Source: Acidobacteriaceae bacterium
GTDB taxonomy: Bacteria > Acidobacteriota > Terriglobia > Bryobacterales > Bryobacteraceae
NCBI GenBank assembly: GCA_020247055.1
Contig: JADCJL010000198.1
Location: forward strand, 1-41,327
Direction: 5' to 3'
DNA length: 41,327 bases
Below, one piece after another: positions 1 to 8,901 of this stretch (its first letter is position 1; each line of letters opens with the position of its first letter). A program made the translations under genes and the position numbers. The notes below the pieces were generated by a model that was given only the letters and a program-made list of their open reading frames with translations, ran no database searches and was not told where the DNA came from.

Positions 1-240
1 AAATCTTGTGTTCTCGGTTTGGGCCTTGCAGAAGAGCTCGTAGATGTCGCTCTACCGGTCCACAATATGTACGCATCGGCCGGCTTTCCCCAGCAGCTGC
101 GTGGACAGCTTCAGGTTGTCCAACCAGCGAACGCTCTCTTTGTCTTCGATGGGGACCCGCGTGGGGTTGACCGTTCGCTTCAGCGCATTGGTTCCCTTGA
201 AGCGATCCCTCGTCCAAAACTTGATCGCACAAAGGCCTAG
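1..240 (-). pseudogene. Tn5/IS4-like transposase, C-terminal-side segment (interrupted, runs off the left edge)
   Basis: Read on the minus strand, this segment encodes the central part of a Tn5/IS4-type DDE transposase, with the stretches FKGTNALKRTVNPTRVP and RCVHIVDR, the latter at the second catalytic aspartate region (family pattern DREADIYELF). The expected Glu codon after DR is TAG at 52-54, so the frame is broken there, yet the next codons still read SDIYELFCKAQ. The 5' part of the same gene lies at 3210-3681, and the two rejoin in frame across the CTAG at 237-240. The C-terminal end lies outside the window. The gene is dead through nonsense mutations and insertion of two other elements. 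Confidence 0.85.
237..240. repeat. CTAG target-site copy, left flank of the IS1182-like element
   Basis: CTAG here and CTAG at 1759-1762 bracket the IS1182-like element, and a third copy, mutated to TTAG, lies at 3210-3213 beyond the IS701-like element. Rejoining 1-240 with 3214-3681 through a single CTAG restores the reading frame of the Tn5-like gene (Gly-Leu-Pro-Leu-Gly-Leu). This supports a 4-bp target duplication. Confidence 0.75.
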
Positions 241-1758
241 CAGTCCGTGGTTAAAGTCGGCTCGCCCTGCCGAAATCAATTGATGCCGGAAATGTTTCCT
301 CGGAAAATCGGGTATGGCGCTGAGAACACGCAAGCATAGGATCCGGCAGGAGACATTGTGGATCGCCCAACAGGAGTTGCCGGCCTCGGCCGCTCACGCC
401 TTTTACACTCGGCTCAATGAACTGCTTGACGCCGAAAAGTTCGACGAGTTCGCCGAAGCTGCCTGCAAGCAGTTCTACGCTAAAAAAATGGGCCGGCCCA
501 GCCTCACCCCGGGCATCTACTTCCGCGCCCTCCTCGTCGGCTATTTCGAGGGCATCGATACCGAACGCGGTATCGCCTGGCGGGCCTCCGATTCGCTCGG
601 CATCCGCCACTTTCTGGGAATCGGACTCGACGAACGCAGTCCCGATCATTCCACCCTCTCGCGCACCCGCCGACTGATCGACGTCGAAACGCATGAGCAG
701 GTCTTCGGGTTTGTTCTGCGTGTGATTGCCGTGCGGGGATTGTTGAAGGGCAAGACCATCGGCGTGGACGCCACGACCCTCGAAGCCAACGCAGCGATGC
801 GCAGCATCGTTCGCCGGGACACCGGCGACAACTACCAGGAATTCCTGACTGGATTGGCCAAAGAGTCGGGCATCGAAACGCCAACGCGCGAGCAGCTATC
901 CCAGTTGGACCGGAAGCGGAAGAAGCGCACGTCGAATGAGGATTGGGAGCATCCGCATGACCCGGATGCGCGGATTGCAAAAATGAAGGACGGATCCACG
1001 CATATGGCCCACAAGGCTGAGCATGCGGTGGATTTGGAGACGGGAGCCATTGTGGCGGTGACGCTGCAGGGGGCCGACTTGGTCGACACGACGACGCTGA
1101 GGGAGACGGTGGCCGAGGCGGGGGAGTGGATCGCCGAGACGGCGGCGGCGGTGAACAACGAGGCGGAGGGCGAGCGGGTGAGCGCGGAGGGTCCGGAAGA
1201 GGTTGTGGCGGACAAGGGTTATCACAGCAATGCGGTGCTGCGGAAGCTTGGTGAGAACGGGGTGAGGAGCTACATTCCGGAGCCGGAGCGGGGACGGCGG
1301 AACTGGCAGGGGAAGGCGGCGGAGAAGAAGGCGATTTATGGGAACCGGCGGCGGATGCGGGGAGCACACGGCAAGCAGCTAATGCGGCGGCGGGGCGAGT
1401 ACATTGAGCGATCGTTTGCGCACCTGTATGAGACGGGGGCGATGCGACGGACGCACGTACGAGGGCGGGATAACATCCGGAAGCGGATGCTGATTCACGC
1501 CAGTGCGTTCAATTTGCGCCTGGTATTGCGGGGCCTGTTCCAGGTCGGAACGCGCCGGGGGTACCAGGGGCGGAAGGGCCTTGTTATCAGCGATATCAAC
1601 GCCTGGATCGACACGTTGATGGCATGTTTTACGCAGAGATGGCTTGCCCTCGGGCAGCAGAAGTCGCTTCGTGCGGAAGAGCATTTTCCGGTTATCGGCA
1701 AATGCCGCTGGCGGCTTGAGACGCGAGCCCGAAAAATGGGCACTTTTGCCATGGGCTG
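241..1758 (+). mobile_element. Complete IS1182-like insertion sequence
   Basis: The element is bounded by imperfect terminal inverted repeats: CAGTCCGTGGTTAAAGT at 241-257, and at the right end the reverse complement of CAGCCCATGGCAAAAGT at 1742-1758 (13 of 17 bases identical). CTAG flanks both sides at 237-240 and 1759-1762. It contains one intact transposase gene that fills almost the whole element. It sits inside a Tn5-like transposase pseudogene and directly abuts an IS701-like element, the two sharing the CTAG at 1759-1762. The family name comes from the transposase. I infer the exact ends from the repeat match and the frame restoration of the host gene. Confidence 0.75.
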
Positions 1759-1762
1759 CTAG
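314..1762 (+). CDS. IS1182-family (IS5/DDE superfamily) transposase
   Basis: This 482-residue DDE transposase catalyses movement of the surrounding element. The N-terminal third carries the DUF772-like region (PSLTPGIYFRALLVGYFEGI, SPDHSTLSRTRR). Likely catalytic acidic residues are in IGVDATTLEANAAMR, VADKGYHSN and GEYIERSFAHLYE, the usual spacing for this group. The length is normal and the frame is open throughout, so it may be functional. The terminal codons are unusual: the element appears to end at 1758, so the last Cys codon is completed by the C, and the stop TAG supplied, by the flanking target CTAG at 1759-1762. The ATG at 314 lies about 55 bp inside the left inverted repeat. Confidence 0.9.
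   Translation: MALRTRKHRIRQETLWIAQQELPASAAHAFYTRLNELLDAEKFDEFAEAACKQFYAKKMGRPSLTPGIYFRALLVGYFEGIDTERGIAWRASDSLGIRHFLGIGLDERSPDHSTLSRTRRLIDVETHEQVFGFVLRVIAVRGLLKGKTIGVDATTLEANAAMRSIVRRDTGDNYQEFLTGLAKESGIETPTREQLSQLDRKRKKRTSNEDWEHPHDPDARIAKMKDGSTHMAHKAEHAVDLETGAIVAVTLQGADLVDTTTLRETVAEAGEWIAETAAAVNNEAEGERVSAEGPEEVVADKGYHSNAVLRKLGENGVRSYIPEPERGRRNWQGKAAEKKAIYGNRRRMRGAHGKQLMRRRGEYIERSFAHLYETGAMRRTHVRGRDNIRKRMLIHASAFNLRLVLRGLFQVGTRRGYQGRKGLVISDINAWIDTLMACFTQRWLALGQQKSLRAEEHFPVIGKCRWRLETRARKMGTFAMGC
1759..1762. repeat. Shared CTAG between the two insertion sequences
   Basis: This tetranucleotide serves as the right flank of the IS1182-like element and the left flank of the IS701-like element. IS701-family elements are known to use short YTAR-like targets, so CTAG here and TTAG at 3210-3213 fit a 4-bp duplication with one later substitution. 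Confidence 0.65.
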
Positions 1763-3209
1763 TGCTACTGTGTCAGACGATGTGATAAACCTCTGGCGTG
1801 GCCCCGCAACCTCCCCCCGGGCCAGGCCCACGCGAGCAGCGTCTTGCCGCCTACCTTGAGGGTCTGGCGCAAGCGGCAGGACACAAGGACCGGCATCAGC
1901 CCTTAACCAGCTACTGCCTCGGTCTTCTCCTGCCCGGAGAGCGCAAAAGCGTGGAACCCATGGCCGCTCGTCTCGACCCCAACAATGTCCGGCGTGCTCA
2001 CCAATCCCTGCATCACGTCGTTTCCGTAGCGCCCTGGAATAACCAAGTCCTCCTCCAAGCCGTCCGTGAGTACGTCCTTCCCCAGATGACCTCCCGTGCG
2101 CCCATCTCCGCCTGGGTCATCGACGATATCGGTTTCCCGAAGAAAGCGACACTCCGTTGGCGTTGTCCGGCAATACTGCGGCTAAGTCGGCAAACAGGAC
2201 AACTGCCAAGTCGCCGTCAGCCTCTCTATCAGCACGGTATCAGCCAGCCTACCCATCTCCTACGAACTCTACCTCCCGGAGGCCTGGAGCGAGGACCCCG
2301 AACGGCGCCGCAAGGCCGGTGTGCCAGACGATGCCGTGTTCCGCACCAAACCGCTCATCGCCGCCAAACAGATCCGGCAAGCCGTCGCCGAAGGGGTTCC
2401 GCGGGCGCCCGTGGTAGCCGACGCTGCCTACGGCAACGACACCAAGTTCCGCCAAGCCTTGCTGGTTATGGGCCTGGAGTCTATGTTGGGTATTCAGCCG
2501 ACCCTTTCCGTGTGGCCTCCGGGCAAGGAACCATTTCCACCCAAGCCGCGTAAGTCCACCGGCCATCCGCCCAAGTTGCGTCAGCGTGCGCCCAACCACC
2601 AACCCGTTCTGGCCAAGGATTGCGGCCGCATTTGGGCCCAAAGACTGGCAGACTGTCACGTGGCGCGATGGCACGACGAAGAAGTTGCCGTCCCGTTTTG
2701 CGGCAGTGCGGGTCCGGCCGGCGAATCGGGATTACGAGCGGAGTGAACCGTTGCCCGAGCATTGGTTACTGGTCGAATGGCCTGAAGACGAAGCGCAACC
2801 GACGAAGTACTGGCTGGGAAGCCTCGCGGCGGATACTAGGCTGACGGCATTGGTGGCGACGGCCAAACAACGATGGATCATTGAGCGGGATTGCGAAGAG
2901 CTGAAGCAGGAACTGGGCCTGGGGCACTATGAGGGCCGAGGTTGGCGCGGGTTCCATCATCACGCCACACTTTGCATTGCTGCTTACGGCTTTCTGATCG
3001 CGGAACGAAGCCGTTTTTCCCCCTCGGCGCGCTGGACAACTGCAACTTGCCCTACCCGAAGTTCCACCCGACTGGAAGCCGGGCGGGGCGAGCGCAACGT
3101 CATAACCCGCATTCGACCGCAACCCTAAGAATTCGGGTCGCGAGGGCGCTGGCCGGTCGGCTTCCATGCTGCCCGTTATGTTGTGCCCTTCGCCCGTGAC
3201 ACAGTAGTA
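1763..3209 (+). mobile_element. Decayed IS701-like insertion sequence
   Basis: The terminal inverted repeats are well preserved: TGCTACTGTGTCA at 1763-1775 and TGACACAGTAGTA at 3197-3209 (12 of 13 bases match when one is reversed). The internal transposase gene is broken by several frameshifts and a stop. The flanks are CTAG at 1759-1762 and TTAG at 3210-3213. The greater decay compared with the neighbouring IS1182-like element suggests this one entered the Tn5-like gene first and that the IS1182-like element later used its left CTAG. Confidence 0.8.
1798..3199 (+). pseudogene. IS701-like transposase, multiply frameshifted
   Basis: The fragments line up with the IS701 transposase pattern in order: SYCLGLLLPGERKSVEPMA and AWVIDDIGFPKK in the first frame (1798 to about 2147); SVGVVRQYCG, then a TAA at 2183-2185, then DNCQVAVSLS, SYELYLPEAWSEDPERR and GVPDDAVF in the second frame (about 2148-2620); WIIERDCEELKQELGLGHYEGRGWRGFHHHATL in the third frame (about 2620-3010). 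The tail continues in yet another frame to 3199. At least three frameshifts and one in-frame stop make an active product impossible. The GTG at 1798 is the likely ancestral start region. The second-frame acidic motif VVADAAYGND corresponds to the second catalytic aspartate region. Confidence 0.85.
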
Positions 3210-3681
3210 TTAGAGGCAAGCCGTCGATGGTGACGGCACGGCTGGAGTGCGTCAAAATTCCACGCACTACATCCGGTTGTTTCCCTCCGCTTTTGAAGCC
3301 CTTATGCAGCATCCCGAGTTCTTGCGCTGATTCCCCGTAGAACGTAAGTTCCGTGGTGTCGTGCAGGATCAGGATCAGAACGCCAGATGCTGTGGCACGC
3401 TCCTTGGCGGCCTGGAAATGGCCTGCCAAAATTCGCTCTTCGTCCACTTTGGGCTTCGAGAGGAAACGATAAGCCGCCCTCGTGTTGGACCAATCCTGGC
3501 AGGCCAGCGGAATGGATTGCCCAATGCTATGCGCCAATTGTTCGACGAGCTAGCGAAAGCGCCGACCAAGGCGAAGGTCCTCAAACCGGCAAGCAGCGAT
3601 CTCCTGTTCCAGAGCAGCGGTCGTTGCGGTTGGCAGCGGCAGGGAACCGCCGCCGCCGGGCCCCCGAAACAATTCTTCCAT
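3210..3681 (-). pseudogene. Tn5/IS4-like transposase, N-terminal segment
   Basis: Reading left from the ATG at 3679-3681, the protein begins MEELFRGPGGGG and continues FEDLRLGRRFR, then a TAG at 3550-3552, then LVEQLAHSIGQSIPLACQDW, NTRAAYRFLSKPKV, ILHDTTELTFYG and AVTIDGLPL. This is the N-terminal domain and first catalytic aspartate region (DTTEL) of Tn5/IS4-type transposases. At 3213 the homology stops exactly at the IS701-like boundary and resumes at 240. An open frame could still begin downstream of the TAG, but the gene is split and carries a second nonsense codon at 52-54, so it is a pseudogene. Confidence 0.85.
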
Positions 3682-3777
3682 TTTTTGTTTCGGCATACTG
3701 GCTATTCATTCTATGGCTTATCTCCCCCTGATCCAACAGATTTGTGGGTAATTGAAAGTGAGACCGGACGCTTACCT

Positions 3778-4689
3778 TCATTCAGTGCTTACATGTACTA
3801 GCTGGATGTTCCTCCGCCTCCCTTCGTTATGCCGCAGCAATAATACGATAGGCGCAAATAGAAGGATCGCGACACCCAAAAACACTGGACCACCATACTG
3901 ATGCAGCGGTCCTCGCAACACGTCCGGTGAGTCCCACACCGCCAAGGTAGCCAACACCGCGATGCGAATAGCGTTCTTGATGATTGCGACGGGTACTGCC
4001 CAGATTAATAACGCGGCGCGGGACGCATTGGTGCACATCACGATCCGTCCAAACACAAAGGTGGCCAACAGTAATGCCATCGCAGAACGGACACCACTGC
4101 ATTCGCGCGCCACCTCAACAACAATACCTGGAAGGGAAAACGACATATTTTGCCGGACGTAGGACACACCTAGCACACTAAAAAGGAATTCTGCGACCTC
4201 TGTGGATGCGCTTTGCAAAAACCCTTCAACGACTGAGACCGTCGCCTCTGGCGGAGGCGCGATAAACGCAAGCAGCGAAAATGCAGCCAGCCTAGATCGA
4301 AGGCTGTCAAACCCGTAAAAGAATACGAAGCCCGCGGCTAGAGAGAAGGCGACCACTGACCACTGAGCCAGACTTGCCCATTCGCCCTGAAAGACCGTCG
4401 CCCCAAGAATTCCGGAAACAACGCCCAGTGCACTCGCCGCCCCGGCAATCACTTTCCCTGTGCCATGGACTGGATATTCCCGATCAGTTTCAAGCCACAG
4501 CATCAGAAGAAAGACGACCGGCACCACGTATAGCGAGGAAAGCCGATCGTCGCTTGCAATTCGCCCCAGATACCGCTCAAGTAGCTCTCGGTGGCTGATG
4601 ATGAGTGGCAACAAGCAGAACGCGATCCAGCGTGCTGGCGCACCCTTGGCAAGGACTTCTACATCACGGCGGAAACTGTTGAATCTCAT
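3778..4689 (-). CDS. Exosortase (PEP-CTERM-processing transpeptidase family)
   Basis: This 303-residue integral membrane protein has about eight hydrophobic segments. The exosortase signature is complete: Cys197 in ARECSGVRSA, Arg242 in KNAIR and His263 in LHQYGG, the three proposed active-site residues of the exosortase/archaeosortase family. Exosortases are proposed to cleave and transfer exported proteins bearing a C-terminal motif, hydrophobic helix and basic tail, and they are typically encoded inside exopolysaccharide loci, as here. A candidate substrate lies about 27 kb away at 30629-31342. It is the last gene of the locus, separated from the FemAB-like gene by about 900 bp. No EpsI domain is fused to it. 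The subtype is not assigned. The ATG at 4689 has only a weak upstream ribosome-binding sequence. Confidence 0.93.
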   Translation of the reverse strand: MRFNSFRRDVEVLAKGAPARWIAFCLLPLIISHRELLERYLGRIASDDRLSSLYVVPVVFLLMLWLETDREYPVHGTGKVIAGAASALGVVSGILGATVFQGEWASLAQWSVVAFSLAAGFVFFYGFDSLRSRLAAFSLLAFIAPPPEATVSVVEGFLQSASTEVAEFLFSVLGVSYVRQNMSFSLPGIVVEVARECSGVRSAMALLLATFVFGRIVMCTNASRAALLIWAVPVAIIKNAIRIAVLATLAVWDSPDVLRGPLHQYGGPVFLGVAILLFAPIVLLLRHNEGRRRNIQLVHVSTE

Positions 4690-5599
4690 AAATCACTTCG
4701 TCGGACATCTAGTCCACGTGAACGGAACCGTCGATCTCCGAGTGCCTGGATTATCGCTCAGGCGGCCGGTACGAATGCGCAAGTCCCCTGCTTTGAAAGA
4801 AAACCTTTGGGTTTTGCTTCTAGTCGAGGGCCTATCGATCTAATCACAGCAGTTAAGCACCTGCCGGTGACCAGTTCGCCTGCGGTCTGATCAAGACTGA
4901 ATGGGAATAGCTTGACCAAGCCCTATTCGAGGGGATGTCGAAATTGATGAAGCCTCTGTCTTCCTGGCCCTTGCCCGCCGCATTACCGCGTCGACACTTT
5001 CGGAGACTCTTGATGTCCACGGAGAACCACTCCTCGTTTTCACCCGCCACAAAATAGCAACAGAACGGCAACGATCTTCGCCGCAATCGATCACTACTCG
5101 GCCGATTGTCTCGGTATTCACTGTTTGAAGCAGACCACTAATAACCAAGATTGTTTCACGGATACGGCAGCGCAAGCCTGCCCACACGCGCCCCGCTTGG
5201 CTCGCCCTACCACGCCCGGGCAGCTACATGTCAGCATAGCGAATATCCAGCGGACAATAAGACGCACCCGTTCACATTTTCCCGTTACGACGTCCCGGTC
5301 ATTGAACCCGGCCGGCAACAGTACCATCTTCAAGGAGGGTAGTCGACAAAAGCTCAGAAAACAAAAGGCCCGAAACTCCATGGGCAGGTCCACGACGAAT
5401 ACCCCTTCCCAAAATCGAAAGACTTCAACCTCTCCCCGACCTTGGCACGCGGCCGTGTTGGCATCAGCTCTCGCCAGCGCTCCAACTCACTCCAAATAGC
5501 GGAGTGTGCAGATAGAGCCGGGCGTGTTGGACTGCCCGATTCTTGTGATTCCCACAAACGCGACGGGGGGTAATCGGCAATCTCGGGCCCACTGAAGTA
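4690..5599. other. Intergenic stretch of about 900 bp with no convincing gene
   Basis: This gap separates the FemAB-like gene from the exosortase gene. Open frames exist on both strands (for example 4891-5187 and 5118-5393 on the minus strand), but none shows a recognisable motif, signal peptide or membrane pattern. No strong terminator hairpin was seen. It may hold the exosortase promoter or eroded genes. Confidence 0.5.
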
Positions 5600-6643
5600 C
5601 TACGCTATGTGAGGATAGACCGCGTTTCCGATGCTAGGCAGGACGAATAACGGTAGACGGGAGATCGCAGCTCGACCCAGATTCCAAACAGCCCCAGACA
5701 ACCGACCTTCCCGTCTCCTCACGGCTCCACACTCCCAGTATTGAACCATCGTCGGAACCGCGCCGAAGCGCTCCTTGAACTCTGCAAGGCCCCGATTAGA
5801 CAACTCAGTGCGCCCTAAATCAACATTCTGAACACCCTCCTCCGCGGCTCGACGGATCATTTCCCGATACACCAGCGGCATAGCTCCCAAGTGATGGAAT
5901 CGCTCGTCGGAGGCCCCGTACTTGTAGTAGAGAGTATCCTTCCAACGGATCGTGACGACGCCCGCCACAGGCTTTCCCTGATAGGAGCACATCAAATAGT
6001 CTGCGCCCGGCACGCACTCTGCGACATTGATTAGCCAACGCTTCGGGGGTGGAGGGTAGCCGTGACGCCGCCGAGTTCTAACAAGGAGTGCGTAAAACTG
6101 ATCAACCATTTCACTGCGGTTCCCTCGCTCGATCTGAACGCCCTCCCGCACTGCCTTCCGAATCTTTCGCTGAACACAGTCTTTGTGGTATCGCTGCTCG
6201 GTTGCCTCAATCCCATCGGTAAGCCAAACCTTGTGGGACACAAACCTCGCGCCAGGCACCCATCCTTCCTGTGTAGCCACCTCATCACTCGCGATTCCAC
6301 GCATCTGAACGGCATCGACCCTGCCCTGGTATGCTATCTGGCGAAGCGCCCGCAACACACTCGTTAATTCATCGTTGTTTTCACAGAGAGGATGGCAGTA
6401 GTCACTAAAGGGTACACTGACGATCCGTCGCCCGGCAATAGCCGAGTTGATCGCAAAATACGGGACACCCCCTGTTACAACTCCATTGTCATCGACAATA
6501 GCCAGGACACGGCTATCCCACCCGTACGTGTTGTGAATAACCTTCAGCCAGGATGCGGTGTGAAACATCGTCGCTGCCCGCAAAGCTTGAAGACACTCGT
6601 CCCAGCGGCCATCTTCTGAAGGATGAATGTCACAAATCCGCAT
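5600..6643 (-). CDS. FemAB-like GNAT-fold protein of the exosortase/EPS locus
   Basis: This protein of about 347 residues belongs to the FemAB/acetyltransferase_6 type, in which two GNAT folds use an acyl or aminoacyl donor. Recognisable stretches are TASWLKVIHNTYGWDSRVLAI, the central helix region RYHKDCVQRKIRKAVREGVQI, and the C-terminal GNAT core YKYGASDERFHHLGAMPLVYREMIRRAAEEG with DLGRTE. FemAB-like proteins are known companions of exosortase EPS loci, where their substrate is undefined. I prefer the ATG at 6643 because GGAG stands six bases before it; a second ATG at 6655 is four codons upstream with a poorer site. It follows the deacetylase-glycosyltransferase gene by about 27 bp, so the two are probably cotranscribed. 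Confidence 0.88.
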   Translation of the reverse strand: MRICDIHPSEDGRWDECLQALRAATMFHTASWLKVIHNTYGWDSRVLAIVDDNGVVTGGVPYFAINSAIAGRRIVSVPFSDYCHPLCENNDELTSVLRALRQIAYQGRVDAVQMRGIASDEVATQEGWVPGARFVSHKVWLTDGIEATEQRYHKDCVQRKIRKAVREGVQIERGNRSEMVDQFYALLVRTRRRHGYPPPPKRWLINVAECVPGADYLMCSYQGKPVAGVVTIRWKDTLYYKYGASDERFHHLGAMPLVYREMIRRAAEEGVQNVDLGRTELSNRGLAEFKERFGAVPTMVQYWECGAVRRREGRLSGAVWNLGRAAISRLPLFVLPSIGNAVYPHIA

Positions 6644-6670
6644 GATCGTCTCCATAGATCAGCGAGCAGA

Positions 6671-8797
6671 TCATCCTCTCTCCCTACCACAATGAAGTCC
6701 GTCGATCAGCGTCAGATAGTCTGCCTCGACGTTCTCCCAACAATGTTTCTCGACGTACTTTAGTCCGTTTTCCACGTACCGCTCGCGCAGCTGACGATTT
6801 CCCAGAAGTTCGAGTACGGCACGAGCACAGTCGTCAGCTTGGCCCGACTCGAAGAACGACACCGTGCTGTCATCAAAGTAGAAGTTATCGACCTTCGTTC
6901 GCGAGACGACCACTGGAACCCCCTGAGACATGAATTCCATGATCTTCGTGCTGTACGCTTCGTTTCCAAAAGAATCCGCCCGCTTGGGCACGATCCCGAT
7001 GTCCGCGTTCACCACAATCTCCGGTATCTCCTGTAGCGACACACTAGCAAAGAAGCGAACACTCCCACCCACGCCATGATACTCAGCCAGTTGTGTAAGT
7101 CGCTCCCGCGTCCTCGCACCGCCGGCCCCGCCCCCATACAGGTGCAACTCCACATTTCCGACTTCCCGATGAATTATCGGCAGCGCCTCGATCGCGATCT
7201 CGATACCCTGGTGCCATTGAAAAGACCCATGAAACAAGAGAATCTTGGTGTCATTCGTCCGCGTTCGTTTCCGCTGATAGAATAGCGACCGGTCTACGTG
7301 ATTGATGAACACGGTACATCTGTCCGGCGAAACCGACCTCGCGGTCAGCCGTTGATGCCATAAGTGATTTGCAATGATAACATGATCGGCGAAGGCACAT
7401 GAAACGGCCTCGACGGCCCTTAGTAGCCGAAACACTATCCCGGACATTCGCGTCCGAAACTTGCTCACGAACAACTCGGGAACGATGTCGTGAATATCCA
7501 GAATTACAGCCGCTCCGTAGAGCTTTGGGTACCACGATGAGAATACCATATAGTCCGGAATATTGTGTACGTGAATCAGATCGTACCGACCACAAATGTG
7601 TCGCTGCCGGAGCATGAGCGACGCAACGATAAGAAACCGGGTCAAGCGGTAAAAGTAACTCCACGGGCTTCTCTCATTGTGTACCCGACGTTGGATCGTT
7701 ATCAGTTCCACGCCCTTCGCGACCGTGCGTTTGCCGAGCGGCGCGTCGCCGGTTTCGATCGCGATCACCTCGACTTGATCGCCCCTGGCGCGCAATGCCT
7801 CCGCATAGCGCTTCACGCGATTATCCGTCTCGTAGTTACTGTACGTTACCATACAGATTCGCTTACGGCTATTTCTCGCGTGCGACGGCATCGCCTCCCT
7901 ATAATAGTCTGCTACCTCTCCCGGGAGAGCGTGCCAGAAACTATCTCCGAATCTGTTGCGGAGGTACTCCAACAACTCTCGATAGTATGTCGCTGGATAA
8001 ACCGCCGTTCGGTCAGATTCGGAGAACGCCATGTAATCGGGATGTGTATTGACAAGTACCATCCCGCCACGATCAGCGATCCAGTCTACTTTCTTCGTCC
8101 AGACGTCTATAGTCTTTTCCCCGAGCACCTCAAAGAGGGTGAAGTCCTGCACCACGGTATAGGGTAGCTCGACGTACCCCTTGTCTTTTCCATCATTTAT
8201 CCAGTACGGGAAAATAGTCTGAACACCATCCGGTTCTGGCTCGAAAGGGTCACTGTCGAATGTCGACGAGTCGTATTTGAGACCGAGGTCATGCAGCCAC
8301 GACAGCCTCCGATGCATAAACGGAGCACGAAAGCCAACGGCACCCCACGCGGACAAGACACCTCGTATCCGACCCGTATAACTTTCGAACGTCTTGCGTG
8401 AAAAAAACAGCTTACCGTCGTGCTTCCAGCCGTGAATGCCGACTTCCCCCCCGGACGAAACAATTTGTGTCCGCACCTCTGGTGTCACGCTGGAATCAGC
8501 GGGAACTAAGTTGAAACTCGATCGAAAACCGAGAGACCGCTCCAGGTCCGTCAGGGCGGCGATCTTCTGGACCCCGGCCGCGCCCTCAACATCATGGGTT
8601 AGGACAACTGCAAATCGCTTTCCATTCGGCCAACCTGGCCATTTTGGCGGAACCTCCCCGGCACGCTCGTCGATTGGCCAACACTTGGCGAAATCCTGCC
8701 GCCGCCGACGCGCCAGGGATCTCCGAACGAGTAGAACTAACCATCTTGGAAGGATTGGCTTAATCGAGTAGTAGACCTTAAGCCTAAGCCGGAGCAT
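6671..8797 (-). CDS. Two-domain polysaccharide deacetylase–GT4 glycosyltransferase fusion
   Basis: This 708-residue protein joins two enzymes normally separate. Residues about 60-300 form a NodB-type deacetylase barrel: the metal and catalytic motif reads THDVEG (His68, Asp69), with IHGWKH (His122, His126), the arginine motif GFRAPF (Arg157) and a late NTHPDY (His252). Residues about 312-700 form a GT-B glycosyltransferase of family GT4, opening with RICMVTYSNYETDNRVKRYAEAL and carrying the nucleotide-sugar motif region SYSTKIMEFMSQGVPVVVS. A basic, partly hydrophobic N-terminus (residues 1-35) may bind the membrane. The role is inferred: adding a sugar and deacetylating an N-acetyl sugar during repeat-unit assembly. 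The ATG at 8797 is preceded by AAGGA. No frameshift joins the domains, so it is a true fusion. Confidence 0.9.
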   Translation of the reverse strand: MLRLRLKVYYSIKPILPRWLVLLVRRSLARRRRQDFAKCWPIDERAGEVPPKWPGWPNGKRFAVVLTHDVEGAAGVQKIAALTDLERSLGFRSSFNLVPADSSVTPEVRTQIVSSGGEVGIHGWKHDGKLFFSRKTFESYTGRIRGVLSAWGAVGFRAPFMHRRLSWLHDLGLKYDSSTFDSDPFEPEPDGVQTIFPYWINDGKDKGYVELPYTVVQDFTLFEVLGEKTIDVWTKKVDWIADRGGMVLVNTHPDYMAFSESDRTAVYPATYYRELLEYLRNRFGDSFWHALPGEVADYYREAMPSHARNSRKRICMVTYSNYETDNRVKRYAEALRARGDQVEVIAIETGDAPLGKRTVAKGVELITIQRRVHNERSPWSYFYRLTRFLIVASLMLRQRHICGRYDLIHVHNIPDYMVFSSWYPKLYGAAVILDIHDIVPELFVSKFRTRMSGIVFRLLRAVEAVSCAFADHVIIANHLWHQRLTARSVSPDRCTVFINHVDRSLFYQRKRTRTNDTKILLFHGSFQWHQGIEIAIEALPIIHREVGNVELHLYGGGAGGARTRERLTQLAEYHGVGGSVRFFASVSLQEIPEIVVNADIGIVPKRADSFGNEAYSTKIMEFMSQGVPVVVSRTKVDNFYFDDSTVSFFESGQADDCARAVLELLGNRQLRERYVENGLKYVEKHCWENVEADYLTLIDGLHCGRERG

Positions 8798-8901
8798 TCA
8801 GTTCCTTTTGTCGGCGCGCGGGGCCAGGCATTGGACGGCTGAGTATCAGCTGGGCCTCGCATTTTGCGGTTATTACTGTTCGTCCGAGTTGAAACACTGT
8901 G

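Noticed and set aside
504-1367. Long minus-strand open frames opposite the IS1182-like transposase
   Set aside because: They are low-complexity Pro/Ser-rich translations of a GC-rich gene on the other strand and show no family motif.
4853-5393. Minus-strand open frames in the gap between the FemAB-like and exosortase genes
   Set aside because: No motif, signal peptide or convincing start site; translations are compositionally random.
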